Shown: positions 8,370 to 17,452 of the stretch, in pieces
Layout of the letters: each line of letters starts with the position of its first letter
How positions within the stretch are numbered: the stretch's first letter is position 1
Origin: Bradyrhizobium niftali
Lineage (GTDB): Bacteria > Pseudomonadota > Alphaproteobacteria > Rhizobiales > Xanthobacteraceae
DNA: 64,000 bases
Assembly: GCF_004571025.1 (NCBI RefSeq)
Contig: NZ_SPQT01000035.1
Coordinates: 33,485-97,484 of the forward strand
Reading direction: 5' to 3'
The notes under the pieces: generated by a model
The model's database searches: none
What the model was told of the DNA's origin: nothing
The model's input: only the letters and a program-made list of their open reading frames with translations
Position numbers and translations under genes: made by a program

Positions 8370-9029
8370 ATGGCCGGCAAAGCCCTTTCAGTCCACCCGA
8401 CCATCGAACCCTCGGCCAAGCTGCATGAGACCAGGCTCGGCGCCTATACCGAGGTCGGCGCGCGCACGATCCTGCATGAAGTCACGATGGGCGATTACTC
8501 CTATGTCGTGAACGATTCGCAGATCACCTACGCGACGATCGGAAAATTCTGCTCGATCGCGGCAATGACGCGCATCAACCCCGGCAATCATCCGATGCAT
8601 CGCGCGACACAGGCGCACTTCACCTATCGTTCCAGCGCCTATTTCGAAGGCGAGAGCGACGACACGGATTTCTTCGACTGGCGGCGCCAGCATCACGTCC
8701 ATATCGGCCATGACGTCTGGATCGGCCATGGCGCGATCGTGCTGCCGGGCCGCAACATCGGCACCGGCGCGGTGATCGCGGCCGGCGCCATCGTCACCAA
8801 GGACGTGCCCGCCTACACCATCGTCGCCGGCAATCCCGCGCGGATCGTGCGGCGCCGCTTCTCGGAAGAGATCGCCGGACGGCTCGCCAGGCTGGCCTGG
8901 TGGGACTGGGATCACGACAAATTGCGTGAAGCGCTGCCCGATTTCCGTAAGCTCGGGATTGAAGATTTTCTCTCCACGTATGAAGCACGGGCACACTCCC
9001 CTGCCAACAAACGAAGCGCGGTCGCGTGA
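8370..9029 (+). CDS. Hexapeptide-repeat acetyltransferase of phosphonate loci
   Basis: About 219 residues with left-handed beta-helix hexapeptide repeats (LGAYTEVGARTILHEVTMGD, IGHDVWIGHGAIVLPGRNIG, GAVIAAGAIVTKDVPAYTIV) and the C-terminal GNPARIVRRRF seen in XAT/DapD-like acyltransferases. A distinct subfamily occurs repeatedly in phn operons. It is thought to modify a phosphonate or pathway intermediate, but its substrate is not established. I set the start at ATG 8370, downstream of the Pho box. The stop overlaps the GTG start of phnM (GTGA). Confidence 0.85.
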   Translation: MAGKALSVHPTIEPSAKLHETRLGAYTEVGARTILHEVTMGDYSYVVNDSQITYATIGKFCSIAAMTRINPGNHPMHRATQAHFTYRSSAYFEGESDDTDFFDWRRQHHVHIGHDVWIGHGAIVLPGRNIGTGAVIAAGAIVTKDVPAYTIVAGNPARIVRRRFSEEIAGRLARLAWWDWDHDKLREALPDFRKLGIEDFLSTYEARAHSPANKRSAVA

Positions 9030-10219
9030 CAGACATTTTCCTCGAGGGCGGCCGGGCCCTGATCGGCACCGAGTTGGTCGAGGCTTCACTCAGCGTGTCC
9101 GGAACGGACATCGCACAGGTCGATGCCTCCCGCGGCCGGGCTCGGCTCGCGATCGATGCGCGCAATCTGCTGGTGCTGCCTGGAATCGTCGATCTGCATG
9201 GCGATGCCTTCGAGCGGCAGATGATGCCGCGCGCCGGCGTGGACTTCCCGATCGACGTCGCGCTCGCCGACAGTGACCGCCAGGCGATCGGCAACGGCAT
9301 CACCACCGTGTTTCACGCCACAACCTGCTCTTGGGAGCCGGGCCTGCGCAGCGCCGACAATGCGCGCGGCCTGATGGAGGCGATCGAGCGGCAGCGTCCG
9401 CAATTTGCTGCCGACACTCGCTTCCATCTGCGGCACGAGACCTACAATATCGATGCCGAGGCTGAGATCGCCCAGTGGCTCGCCGATGGCCGCGTCGACC
9501 TGTTTGCCTTCAACGACCACATGGACGGGGTCGTTGCCGACATCTCCAATCCGCGCAAGCGCAACCGCATGGTGGAGCGCACAGGCTTGTCCAGCGAGGA
9601 TTTTGACAGGCTGGTCGACCGCGTGATCTCGCGCGCCGCCGAAGTTCCGGCCTCCGTGTCGCGGCTCGCGGCGGCTGCGCGCGCGGCGGACGTGCGGATG
9701 CTCTCGCATGACGACGCGACACCCGCGATGCGCCAGGAGTTTCGCGAGCTCGGCGCGATGATCGCCGAGTTTCCGATCAACGAAGAGACGGCGCGGGCGG
9801 CGGCGAGCCACGGCGATGCCATCGTCTACGGCGCGCCGAACGTCGTGCGCGGCGGCAGCCACACCGGCTGGACCAGGGCATCCGACATGATCGCAAAGGG
9901 GCTCTGCTCGGTGCTGGCGTCGGACTATTACTATCCCGCGCAACTGCTCGCCGCCTTCCGCCTCGCCGCCGATGGCGTGTTGCCGCTGACGGAGGCCTGG
10001 AGCCTCGTCTCGGCGGGGCCTGCGCGCGCGACCGGCCTTGCCGACCGTGGCATTCTCGCCGTAGGACGTCGCGCCGACATCCTGCTGGTCGACGACACCG
10101 TGCCGCTGCGGCCGCGGCTGGTCGCGGTGATATCGGGCGGGAAGCTCGTGCATCTCACCGACGCGACGCGACTGCTCAGCGCGGCGGCGGCGCCGCGCGA
10201 GGCTGTCGTCGCTGCATAA
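9026..10219 (+). CDS. phnM: PhnM: alpha-D-ribose 1-methylphosphonate 5-triphosphate diphosphatase
   Basis: A 397-residue amidohydrolase-superfamily enzyme. The metal-binding segment LPGIVDLHGDAFERQMMPR (about 53-71), AFNDHMDG, MLSHDDATP and VLASDYYYPAQLL are PhnM hallmarks. PhnM removes pyrophosphate from the ribose-triphosphate phosphonate made by PhnI before the PhnJ C-P lyase acts. The GTG start overlaps the acetyltransferase stop. PhnG-L are not in this window and PhnN is not adjacent, so the rest of the C-P lyase pathway must lie elsewhere or be missing. Confidence 0.93.
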   Translation: MTDIFLEGGRALIGTELVEASLSVSGTDIAQVDASRGRARLAIDARNLLVLPGIVDLHGDAFERQMMPRAGVDFPIDVALADSDRQAIGNGITTVFHATTCSWEPGLRSADNARGLMEAIERQRPQFAADTRFHLRHETYNIDAEAEIAQWLADGRVDLFAFNDHMDGVVADISNPRKRNRMVERTGLSSEDFDRLVDRVISRAAEVPASVSRLAAAARAADVRMLSHDDATPAMRQEFRELGAMIAEFPINEETARAAASHGDAIVYGAPNVVRGGSHTGWTRASDMIAKGLCSVLASDYYYPAQLLAAFRLAADGVLPLTEAWSLVSAGPARATGLADRGILAVGRRADILLVDDTVPLRPRLVAVISGGKLVHLTDATRLLSAAAAPREAVVAA

Positions 10220-10237
10220 ACCGGTTATGCTCGAGCA

Positions 10238-10930
10238 ATGATTCCCCGCTACGCGATCTATTTTGCCGCCGGCGCCGACAGCGCGCTGACCCGCTTCGGT
10301 GCCGCGCTGCTCGGCTATGACGCCTACACCGGCAACGAGGAGCCGTTCCCGCGCGAGGCGCTGCACGTCGCACCGGACTGGAGTGACGTCTCTGCCGATC
10401 CCCGCAAATACGGCTTCCATGCCACGCTGAAGGCGCCGATGTCGCTCGCGCCCGGCCGCACCGAGGCGGAGCTTATGGCAGCCTGCGCGACATTCGCCGA
10501 AAAGGCACGGCCGATCCCGGCGATTCGCCCGATCGTCGACACCATCAGCGGCTTCATCGCCGTCATCCCGGCCGAGCCGGTCGATGCGCTCCAGCAGCTC
10601 GCCGCCGATTGCGCGCGCGAGTTCGATTCCTTCCGCGCCGCTCTCACTGCAGAGGACCGCGCGCGGCGCAAGCCGGAGAAGCTGAGCGAGCGGCAGCGCG
10701 ACTATCTCGACCGCTGGGGTTACCCCTACGTGATGGAAGAATTCCGCTTCCACATGACCCTGACCGGCCGGCTGGATGCAGAGCGCCGCGGCCCGATCCT
10801 GGAGATGTTGCGGACGCGGTTCGCGTCGCTTCGTCTCGACACGCTGGCGGTCGACCGCCTCGCCCTGTTCAGGCAGGACGAGACCAAGGCGCGATTCCGC
10901 ATCATCGGCGAGTGGGCTTTGCCGCGGTAG
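10238..10930 (+). CDS. DUF1045 protein of phosphonate operons (2H phosphoesterase-like)
   Basis: A 230-residue protein starting MIPRYAIYFAAGADSALTRF. It has two H-x-T motifs, HATLKAP (about 66-72) and HMTLTG (about 172-177), the active-site pair of the 2H phosphoesterase fold. It matches the conserved phn-operon protein family (DUF1045). A role in opening cyclic phosphates such as ribosyl 1,2-cyclic phosphate is a reasonable inference for a protein coupled to PhnM. It follows phnM by 18 bp and ends 3 bp from the stop of the convergent membrane-protein gene. Confidence 0.85.
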   Translation: MIPRYAIYFAAGADSALTRFGAALLGYDAYTGNEEPFPREALHVAPDWSDVSADPRKYGFHATLKAPMSLAPGRTEAELMAACATFAEKARPIPAIRPIVDTISGFIAVIPAEPVDALQQLAADCAREFDSFRAALTAEDRARRKPEKLSERQRDYLDRWGYPYVMEEFRFHMTLTGRLDAERRGPILEMLRTRFASLRLDTLAVDRLALFRQDETKARFRIIGEWALPR

Positions 10931-10933
10931 ACC

Positions 10934-11647
10934 TCAGCGCCAGCTCGCAAGATTGAAGCCGAGCGCGACCGCGCCAACCAGAACGAGACTGGTCGCCCAG
11001 ACTGCATCCAGATTGAACCAGCTACGCGAGACGAACCTCAATCCCAGATAGCGGTAGACCAGCCACGCCAGGCATCCGCCGGCGCCGACCATGGCGGCAA
11101 CGTGCACCAGGGTCACCAGCACCGCCATCAGGAGACTCGCCTTCATCAGCGCGCCCGCCGCCTCATGGCCGGCATCGAGCTCGAAGGCCCGGCAGAGCCC
11201 GAGATAGATCGGCACGAGCATCAAGGCGGCGCCGTGAGCAATGGCCACGGCAAATGACCAGAGCGCCAATCGCGTTGGCGCAATTCGCGCCAGCGCGCGG
11301 GGATGGCGCCGCACGATCAACCGATAGACACCGAAGCCGATGACGAGAAGGCTCGCGCCGATCTGGATGGGACGTTGCCACTCGGCCAGCATGAGCAGGA
11401 ACGCGAATGGCAGCAGCACGAGAAGTGTTGCCAGGAGATGCCCGGCCGACAGGGCCCACAACGCGCGGAAGAGCGCGCGTGGGTTCCTGTCCATGAGCCC
11501 GGCCGAAACGGCGAGCGGCCATCCCATTCCCGGATTGACCCCGTGGTAGAGACCGCTCGCGACAAGAGCGAGCCAGAGCCAGCCAAGCGCCGGGCTCGCG
11601 TGCCCCCCATCTAGACCGACGGGTAGCAAAAGGAGTCCGTCGAACAA
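10934..11647 (-). CDS. Polytopic membrane protein downstream of the SBP56 gene
   Basis: A 237-residue hydrophobic protein with about six membrane segments (for example LGWLWLALVASGLYHGVN, LLATLLVLLPFAFLLMLA, AAMVGAGGCLAWLVYRYLGL). The early motif GLYHGVNPGMGW places a His-x3-Pro within a helix pair, reminiscent of transporter or exporter families, but I cannot name the family. Its ATG at 11647 lies 37 bp inside the end of the SBP56-like gene, implying translational coupling and a shared role, perhaps moving a substrate or product of that enzyme. Confidence 0.7.
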   Translation of the reverse strand: MFDGLLLLPVGLDGGHASPALGWLWLALVASGLYHGVNPGMGWPLAVSAGLMDRNPRALFRALWALSAGHLLATLLVLLPFAFLLMLAEWQRPIQIGASLLVIGFGVYRLIVRRHPRALARIAPTRLALWSFAVAIAHGAALMLVPIYLGLCRAFELDAGHEAAGALMKASLLMAVLVTLVHVAAMVGAGGCLAWLVYRYLGLRFVSRSWFNLDAVWATSLVLVGAVALGFNLASWR

Positions 11648-13011
11648 TCGCCGCCCTCGAGCCTGATCTGGTGCGCGCGATATCCGTCGGGGAAGCTCAC
11701 GAAATAGTCCTTGTCGAGCTCGAGGCCGCCGTTGCGACCGACATTGGCCATGACCTCCACGCCCGGAACCCCATCGGGATAGAACTGGTCGTCCCAGGTG
11801 GAATAGAGCGAATTGGTCCAGTATACGCGCCTGCCGTCGCGGCTGATCTCGACCATCTGCGGACCTGCCGCAAATGTCTTGCCGTTCGGATGGGGGGTAC
11901 GGCGCGCGATGCCGCCGATGTGAACGGAGCCCGCAAGCTTCGGCTTTCGCGGATCACTCACATCGTACTGGCGCATTTCACCCGTGCCCCAGCACGAGAC
12001 ATAGAGAAACCGGTCATCCATCGACAGGTCGATGTCGGTCACCAGCGGCGGCACGGCGCCAAATCCCTGCAGCAGCGGCGGGAGCTGCTCCTTTGGCGCG
12101 GGTTCGGGAGGGATCGTCGCCGTCTTCTCGGCATGGAATTTTCCGCCTTCGCGCCACCAGGTCCAGATCGATGCTTCGAGGTTGGTGGTGTCAACCACAA
12201 CGCCAACGAAGCCGTATTCGCGAACCGGATCGTGCGCGGGCCGCACCTCCAGCGCCATCTGATGATTGGCGCCGAGGTCGATTGTCTGCACGTTGCGCCG
12301 GGCGCGGAGATCCCAGAAGTGGAGACGATGGCCATATTTGTTCGACAGCAGATCCTCCGGGACGATCCCGTTCTCGAACTGCGGCGGCAACGCCCATTCG
12401 CTCGTCACCATGTAATCGCGCGGCAGATTCCACCAGAAGTCATAATGCAATGTCTGCGGGCCGCGGTCGATCTCCCATCGTCCAAGCACCTCGAACGTCT
12501 CGCAATCCATGATGAAAACGCCTGGAGGTCCGTTGGTACCGTCCTTGCCGCCGCCGCCCAGCGTGCTCACGTAAATGCCGTCAGGCCCGCAATGGATGGT
12601 GTGCGGCCGCGAGTAGCCGGTCTTCTTGAAGACTTCCTCCGGTTCGATGATCTTATGGATCTTGGCTTTGGTCGGATCGGGCTTGGTATCGATGATGTAG
12701 ATCCGCGACGAGCGCAGCCCGGGGATGATGAGATAGCGCCGCTCGATGAAGGCGTGTCCGGCGAGTGGCGACAAGGCGGAGGAGCAGGCGTTCCAGCCGA
12801 AGTGATGAAACTCGTCGCCCTTGTTGGGCATCGTCACGGTGTGGACGATTTGGCTATAGGTCGGCGATCCCGGCTTGACGTCGATGACCGCGAGAGCATC
12901 CGGCTTTGAGAAATCCGGACTGAGCAGCAACGTATAGGCAAAGTTCTCCGCAGGTGCTTCCATCGCAAGCTTTGGCGATGCGTGAAAGGTGGGATCCGGC
13001 CTCATCGTCAT
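11611..13011 (-). CDS. SBP56 (selenium-binding protein) family, methanethiol oxidase-like
   Basis: A 466-residue protein with the SBP56 blocks HHFGWNACSSALSP (about 69-82), LIIPGLRSSRIYIIDTK, SRPHTIHCGPDGIYVSTLGG and the C-terminal HPNGKTFAAGPQMVEISRDG. The family forms a beta-propeller. Bacterial members (MtoX) are copper-dependent methanethiol oxidases giving formaldehyde, H2S and H2O2, and animal homologues bind selenium. The conserved HxxC/HCGP segments are present. No secretion signal is visible here, whereas characterised MtoX proteins are periplasmic, so the role may differ. A GGGAGG ribosome-binding site 7 nt upstream supports the start at 13011. The downstream membrane-protein gene overlaps its 3' end. 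Confidence 0.88.
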   Translation of the reverse strand: MTMRPDPTFHASPKLAMEAPAENFAYTLLLSPDFSKPDALAVIDVKPGSPTYSQIVHTVTMPNKGDEFHHFGWNACSSALSPLAGHAFIERRYLIIPGLRSSRIYIIDTKPDPTKAKIHKIIEPEEVFKKTGYSRPHTIHCGPDGIYVSTLGGGGKDGTNGPPGVFIMDCETFEVLGRWEIDRGPQTLHYDFWWNLPRDYMVTSEWALPPQFENGIVPEDLLSNKYGHRLHFWDLRARRNVQTIDLGANHQMALEVRPAHDPVREYGFVGVVVDTTNLEASIWTWWREGGKFHAEKTATIPPEPAPKEQLPPLLQGFGAVPPLVTDIDLSMDDRFLYVSCWGTGEMRQYDVSDPRKPKLAGSVHIGGIARRTPHPNGKTFAAGPQMVEISRDGRRVYWTNSLYSTWDDQFYPDGVPGVEVMANVGRNGGLELDKDYFVSFPDGYRAHQIRLEGGDCSTDSFCYPSV

Positions 13012-13231
13012 GGCACTGCCTCCCTGTTCTGTCGGTTCGCGCCAACCTGGCTCGGGATAGCGGCATAATGAAGAGCTGTTATGCGATGTCCTGAGATGCT
13101 CCGCGGGCTTGGTTGGCGAGCATACAATATGTCATCGCCGGGCCGCGGGAAACGGCCAGAGCCGCGCTAATTCGACGCCTTCGGGCAGATGGAAGCCGGC
13201 GGGATCAGGCCAGCGCGCCCTCGCACTCGGT

Positions 13232-13373
13232 GTCGTCCCGGCGAAGGCCGGGACCCATAACCCCAGGGAGGGGTTATGGAGCAGGCTGATAACTCCGAGT
13301 CTTCGTCAAACCGCATCCTGTGGTTATGGATCCCGGATCTGCGCGCGCTTGGGGCGCGCTTGTCCGGGACGAC
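13232..13373. repeat. Dispersed palindromic intergenic repeat, copy 1
   Basis: GTCGTCCCGG at the left end (13232) and TCCGGGACGAC at the right end form the outer arms of a large imperfect inverted repeat, with internal arms around GACCCATAACC and GGTTATGGATC. The right half (from CTTCGTCAAACC at 13301) is clearly related to the sequence at 27358-27453. This matches a repeat type common between bradyrhizobial genes. Confidence 0.7.
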
Positions 13374-13402
13374 AGCGGAGATCATCGGGACGACGGCGGA
13401 GG

Positions 13403-14344
13403 CTACTTCCCCCACCGCAGCGCCAGCGCATCGCGCTCCTTTGCCAGCTCCAAGAGCCCCGCGCGCGTCGCGGGATGCAGCGGCTGGAGCGGATGGCGCA
13501 CGGCGTCCGATTTGATCACGCCGCCGGCCTGCATCATTGCCTTGCAGGCGATCAGGCCGCATTGGCGGTTCTCGTAGTTGATCAGCGGCAGCCAGCGCTC
13601 ATAGGCGGCTTTCGCTTCCTCGCGCTTGCCGGCGAAATAGGGATCGATGATCTGGCGGATGCCGTCGGGATAGCCGCCGCCGGTCATGGCGCCGGTGGCG
13701 CCGGCGTCGAGATCGGCCAACAGCGTGATCGCCTCCTCGCCGTCCCACGGGCCTTCGATATCCTTGCCGCCCGCCTCGATCAGGCTGCGGAGCTTTGCAG
13801 CGGCGCCCGGCACCTCGATCTTGAAATAGCGGATGTTGGAGAAGTCGCGCGCCAGCCGGGCGAGCAGCTCGACCGACAGCGGCGTGCCGGCCACCGGTGC
13901 GTCCTGGATCATGATGGGAATGTTGATTGCGCCCGAGAGCACCCTGAAGAATTCGACGATGCCTTTCTCAGGAACCCGGAAGGTCGCGCCGTGATAGGGC
14001 GGCATGACCATCACCATGGCGGCCCCCGCCGCTTCGGCCTGCTTGCTGCGCGCGGCACAGACGGCCGAGCTGAAATGGGTGGTGGTGACAATCACCGGAA
14101 CCCGCCCGGCGACCTGCTCCAGGACCGCGTGCATCACGGTTTCCCGTTCGGCATCGGTGAGCACGAACTGCTCGGAGAAATTGGCGAGGATGCAGATGCC
14201 GTGCGAGCCGGCGTCGATCATGAAATCGATGCAGCGGCGCTGGCCCTCGAGGTCGAGCTCGCCGCGCTCGTCGAAGATGGTGGGCGCGACCGGGAACACC
14301 CCGCGATAGGGGCGCTGGGCCTTGTGGTGTGGCGTAACCGGCAT
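13403..14344 (-). CDS. DapA-family (dihydrodipicolinate synthase-like) aldolase/lyase
   Basis: About 313 residues with the (beta/alpha)8 class I aldolase pattern: GVFPVAPTIFDERGELDLEG, MVMPPYHG, and the Schiff-base lysine in IRYFKIEVPGAA; a Gly-rich AGATGAMTGGGYPDG follows. Relatives split 2-keto-3-deoxy sugar acids or act on pyruvate-derived substrates. The specific reaction cannot be read here because no sugar-acid genes are adjacent. I place the start at ATG 14344 (MPVTPHHK), preceded by GGAGAG; an upstream ATG (MESS) is possible. It is distinct from the second DapA-family gene at 33424. Confidence 0.82.
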   Translation of the reverse strand: MPVTPHHKAQRPYRGVFPVAPTIFDERGELDLEGQRRCIDFMIDAGSHGICILANFSEQFVLTDAERETVMHAVLEQVAGRVPVIVTTTHFSSAVCAARSKQAEAAGAAMVMVMPPYHGATFRVPEKGIVEFFRVLSGAINIPIMIQDAPVAGTPLSVELLARLARDFSNIRYFKIEVPGAAAKLRSLIEAGGKDIEGPWDGEEAITLLADLDAGATGAMTGGGYPDGIRQIIDPYFAGKREEAKAAYERWLPLINYENRQCGLIACKAMMQAGGVIKSDAVRHPLQPLHPATRAGLLELAKERDALALRWGK

Positions 14345-14468
14345 CGAACTCTCCATCCCTGATATTCTCGCACATCTACCGCCGCACTCGCGCGGCACGA
14401 CAGATGTACCCGGGGCGCGGATCGGCGGCAATGCCGATCCGCGTTCCCCTGGAACAGAGATGTGAAAG

Positions 14469-16550
14469 TTATGCGGTCTTCACCGCGCCGAGGAAACCTT
14501 CGACCGCGACGCGGAGACGGTCGGCGTCTGCCGACATCTTCTTCACGGAGTCCGACAGCACCGTGCCGGCGTTGCCGGTTTCCTGATTGAGCTTGGCGAC
14601 GCTGCCGATGGTGTCGGTGACCTCGCGGGTGCCTTGCGCCGCCTGCTGGAAGTTGCGCGAGATCTCGGTGGTGGCCGCCCGCTGCTGTTCGACGGCGGCC
14701 GCGATTGCGGTCATCTTCTCGTCGATGCCGCTGATGGCGCCGCCGATTGAGCGGATGGCTGTCACGGCCTGCCCCGTCGCGCCCTGGATCTCCTCGACCT
14801 GGCGGGAAATCTCCTCGGTGGCCGTCGCGGTCTGGGCGGCGAGACTCTTGACCTCGCCGGCGACCACGGCAAAGCCGCGGCCGGCCTCGCCCGCGCGCGC
14901 AGCCTCGATGGTGGCATTCAGCGCCAGCAAATTGGTCTGGCCGGCGATGGCGTTGATCATCTTCACGACCTCGCCGATGCGGCTTGCGGTCTGGTCGAGG
15001 ATCTCGACCGTGGCGTTGGTCCGCTCGGCCTGCGAGACGGCCTCGCGAGCCTCGCGCGCACTCGACTGCACCTGCGCCGAAATCTCGCCGACGGACGCCG
15101 AGAGCTCCTCGGTCGCGGCCGCGATGGTCTCGAGATTGTTGGTGGCCTGCTCGGCGGAGGAGGCGACCGCCGCGGTCTGGCTGCTGGATTCCGAGACCAG
15201 CGTACGCACATCGGTCGCCGTCGCGTCGAGCTCCCGCGCCGACGCGGCAACGCTGTGGATGACGGCCTGCACGGTGTCGTCAAAGCTGCGGCAGGCGGCA
15301 TCGACGGTGCCGGAGCGGGCAAGCTGGAGCGCCTGCTGCGATTCACGTTCCTGACCGAGACGCTCCGCGGTCGCGGCGCTCTCGCGCAGGCTTTCGAGTG
15401 CGGCCGCCATGGTGCCGAACTCGTCGGGATACCGGGATTGCGGAACCGGTGTCGCGTAGTCACGCGCGCCGATGCGGGCGATGGCATCCAGAATGGCGCG
15501 CACCGGACGCATGAGGCGAGTGCGCACCACATAGACGCCGGCCAAGGTCACCGCGAGTGCCACGAGGAAGGCGAGCGACTGCACGACGAGATTGGTGAGG
15601 GCCTTGGCCTGAACGGCCTCGGCGCGCGCGATCGACTGGTCCAGCGCCTTGTTCGCGACCGCGACAATGGGCGCGAACGGCGACTGGCACAGCGCATTCC
15701 ACTCCGAGGCGGGCATCGCGGGCTTGCCGCTGCCGTCAAAATTCCTGGTGAGCTCTCCGATCTGCTTCAGGACGCCGTCGGTCTTGGCCTTCGCGTCCGA
15801 CGCTGCCGTAACCAGCTCCGCCGTCACCTCGGGCGCAGCCAGCAACTCGGCCATCCCCGCCCAGCCAGAGGCGATCGTGCCATCCCATTGCGCCACCGAC
15901 CGCTTCTGAACGTCGTCGAGCGGCTTGCTGCTGTTGACGTTCGGGCGAAGCGACGAACAATGGACCCCGTAGCGGTCGCGCACCTGCCAGGCGAAGCGGC
16001 GGACCTGGATCATGCGGGCGATGTAGGGATCGTTCATCCAGGCGCGGTTTGACACCGCGGTGGAGGCGAGGTTCGCGGTGTCGATGACCTTGGTGACGGC
16101 ATCGTACCAGGCATTGGTACGCTCCATCTTGCGCTCGGCCCGCGGACGCTTGGCTTCGTCATAGAACAGCTGAAATTGCGGCGCCGCCTCGTTCCAACGC
16201 TGCTTCAGCGTGTTCGCGAGTTCATCGCGGCGGGCGAAATCGACGGTCGCGAGCGCGGCGCTGATCCCTTCATAGCCGCCCTGCTCGGCCTTCTCGGCTT
16301 CGGCGAGTTTTGCCTTGGGATCGTCCTCGCCAAGAATGGCACTCTGGGCATCGCCGCGATTGTTTCGCAAGGACAGCACACCATGGAAGATCGCCTTGTC
16401 GGCGGCGGCAAGGCGCGCGGTTTCGAGACTGTCGCTGTAGCGGCCGAAGGCTCCGACCATCTGGATCGCCGTGCTGGCCAGCGCGCCGGCCGCAAGCAGG
16501 GCCATCAAGGTCAGAAGAAGCGAGCTTACCGATTTCTTAAACATTGCCAT
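14469..16550 (-). CDS. Methyl-accepting chemotaxis protein
   Basis: About 693 residues. There is a TM helix at the N-terminus (VSSLLLTLMALLAAGALAST), a periplasmic helical sensor of about 300 residues, a second TM (LVVQSLAFLVALAVTLAGVYVV), a HAMP domain (RPVRAILDAIARIGARDYA) and a cytoplasmic signalling domain. The signalling tip includes INAIAGQTNLLALNATIEAA and GRGFAVVAGEVKSLA, the invariant CheA/CheW contact hairpin. The sensor ligand is unknown. The start is ATG 16550 or 16544; neither has a strong ribosome-binding site. No che genes are nearby, so the receptor feeds a remote pathway. Confidence 0.93.
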   Translation of the reverse strand: MAMFKKSVSSLLLTLMALLAAGALASTAIQMVGAFGRYSDSLETARLAAADKAIFHGVLSLRNNRGDAQSAILGEDDPKAKLAEAEKAEQGGYEGISAALATVDFARRDELANTLKQRWNEAAPQFQLFYDEAKRPRAERKMERTNAWYDAVTKVIDTANLASTAVSNRAWMNDPYIARMIQVRRFAWQVRDRYGVHCSSLRPNVNSSKPLDDVQKRSVAQWDGTIASGWAGMAELLAAPEVTAELVTAASDAKAKTDGVLKQIGELTRNFDGSGKPAMPASEWNALCQSPFAPIVAVANKALDQSIARAEAVQAKALTNLVVQSLAFLVALAVTLAGVYVVRTRLMRPVRAILDAIARIGARDYATPVPQSRYPDEFGTMAAALESLRESAATAERLGQERESQQALQLARSGTVDAACRSFDDTVQAVIHSVAASARELDATATDVRTLVSESSSQTAAVASSAEQATNNLETIAAATEELSASVGEISAQVQSSAREAREAVSQAERTNATVEILDQTASRIGEVVKMINAIAGQTNLLALNATIEAARAGEAGRGFAVVAGEVKSLAAQTATATEEISRQVEEIQGATGQAVTAIRSIGGAISGIDEKMTAIAAAVEQQRAATTEISRNFQQAAQGTREVTDTIGSVAKLNQETGNAGTVLSDSVKKMSADADRLRVAVEGFLGAVKTA

Positions 16551-16669
16551 GGGGTCAAGGGGCCTACTCTTCACGAGTGGCCACCCTGCATCGCAACCTG
16601 CCAATGTTTCGTTAAGGTTTTAGTCGATTTGAGGCGGCTCCGCCTGCACCCATTTGGGCGGCCCGCTCT

Positions 16670-17440
16670 TTACCCGACTTTCGTGAAATCGGGCGCTCGG
16701 CGCTCGGCAAAGGCCGTGAACGCTTCGCGCGCCTCGGCGGTGCGCAGGCGCTGCGCGAACTGCTCGCCCTCCGCCTGCATCTGCGCGACCAGCGCCTCGC
16801 CGTTACGCATCAGCTTCTTGGTGGCGGTGAGCGCGCCGGCCGGCTGGCGGGCGAGCCGCTGCGCCAGCGCGAGGGCCTCCGCGTCGAGCTTGTCGAGCGG
16901 CACAACGCGGTTGGCGAGCCCCCATTCCAGCGCGGCCTTCGCCGGCACCGTCTCGCCGAGCGCGAACATCTCGTAGGCCCGCGCATAGCCGATGCGCGCC
17001 GGCATCAGCAGGCTGGAGGCGGCTTCCGGCACCAGCGCGAGGCTGACGAAGGGCGTCGAGAGCTGCGCATTGTCGGCGAGCACGACGAGGTCGCAATGCA
17101 GCAGCATCGTGGTGCCGACGCCGACTGCGCGGCCCTGCACGGCCGCAACCAGCGGCCGGGTGCAGCGCGCCAGCGAATGGATGAAGCGTATGACGTTACG
17201 GCTTCCTTCCGACTTTCCGCTCGCGACGGCTGCGAACTCGCCGACATCGTTGCCGGCGGTGAACATGTCGCCCTCGCCGCGGATCAGGATCACCCGGGCG
17301 GCCGGATCGAGCTCGGCGGATTCGATGGCATCGGCGAGCTTGCCGTACATCGCATCGGTCAGCGCGTTCTTCTTGTCGGGACGCGCCAGCGTGAGCGTGA
17401 GAATTCCACCGTTGTTCTCGATCCGGACGTGCTCGGTCAT
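16670..17440 (-). CDS. Enoyl-CoA hydratase/isomerase family protein
   Basis: A 256-residue crotonase-fold protein: N-terminal ILTLTLARPDKKNALTDAMY, oxyanion-hole segments GEGDMFTAGNDVGEF and AVQGRAVGVGTTMLLHCDLV, then FVSLALVPEAASSLLMPARI, where the Glu is at the usual catalytic position. The first catalytic Glu of classical hydratases is replaced by Gly/Thr in GRAVGVGTTM, suggesting isomerase or another crotonase activity. It starts 12 bp after the MarR stop, so the two are one operon, and the MarR protein probably senses a CoA thioester or aromatic acid linked to this enzyme. Confidence 0.88.
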   Translation of the reverse strand: MTEHVRIENNGGILTLTLARPDKKNALTDAMYGKLADAIESAELDPAARVILIRGEGDMFTAGNDVGEFAAVASGKSEGSRNVIRFIHSLARCTRPLVAAVQGRAVGVGTTMLLHCDLVVLADNAQLSTPFVSLALVPEAASSLLMPARIGYARAYEMFALGETVPAKAALEWGLANRVVPLDKLDAEALALAQRLARQPAGALTATKKLMRNGEALVAQMQAEGEQFAQRLRTAEAREAFTAFAERRAPDFTKVG

Positions 17441-17452
17441 TGGGCTCTCCTC

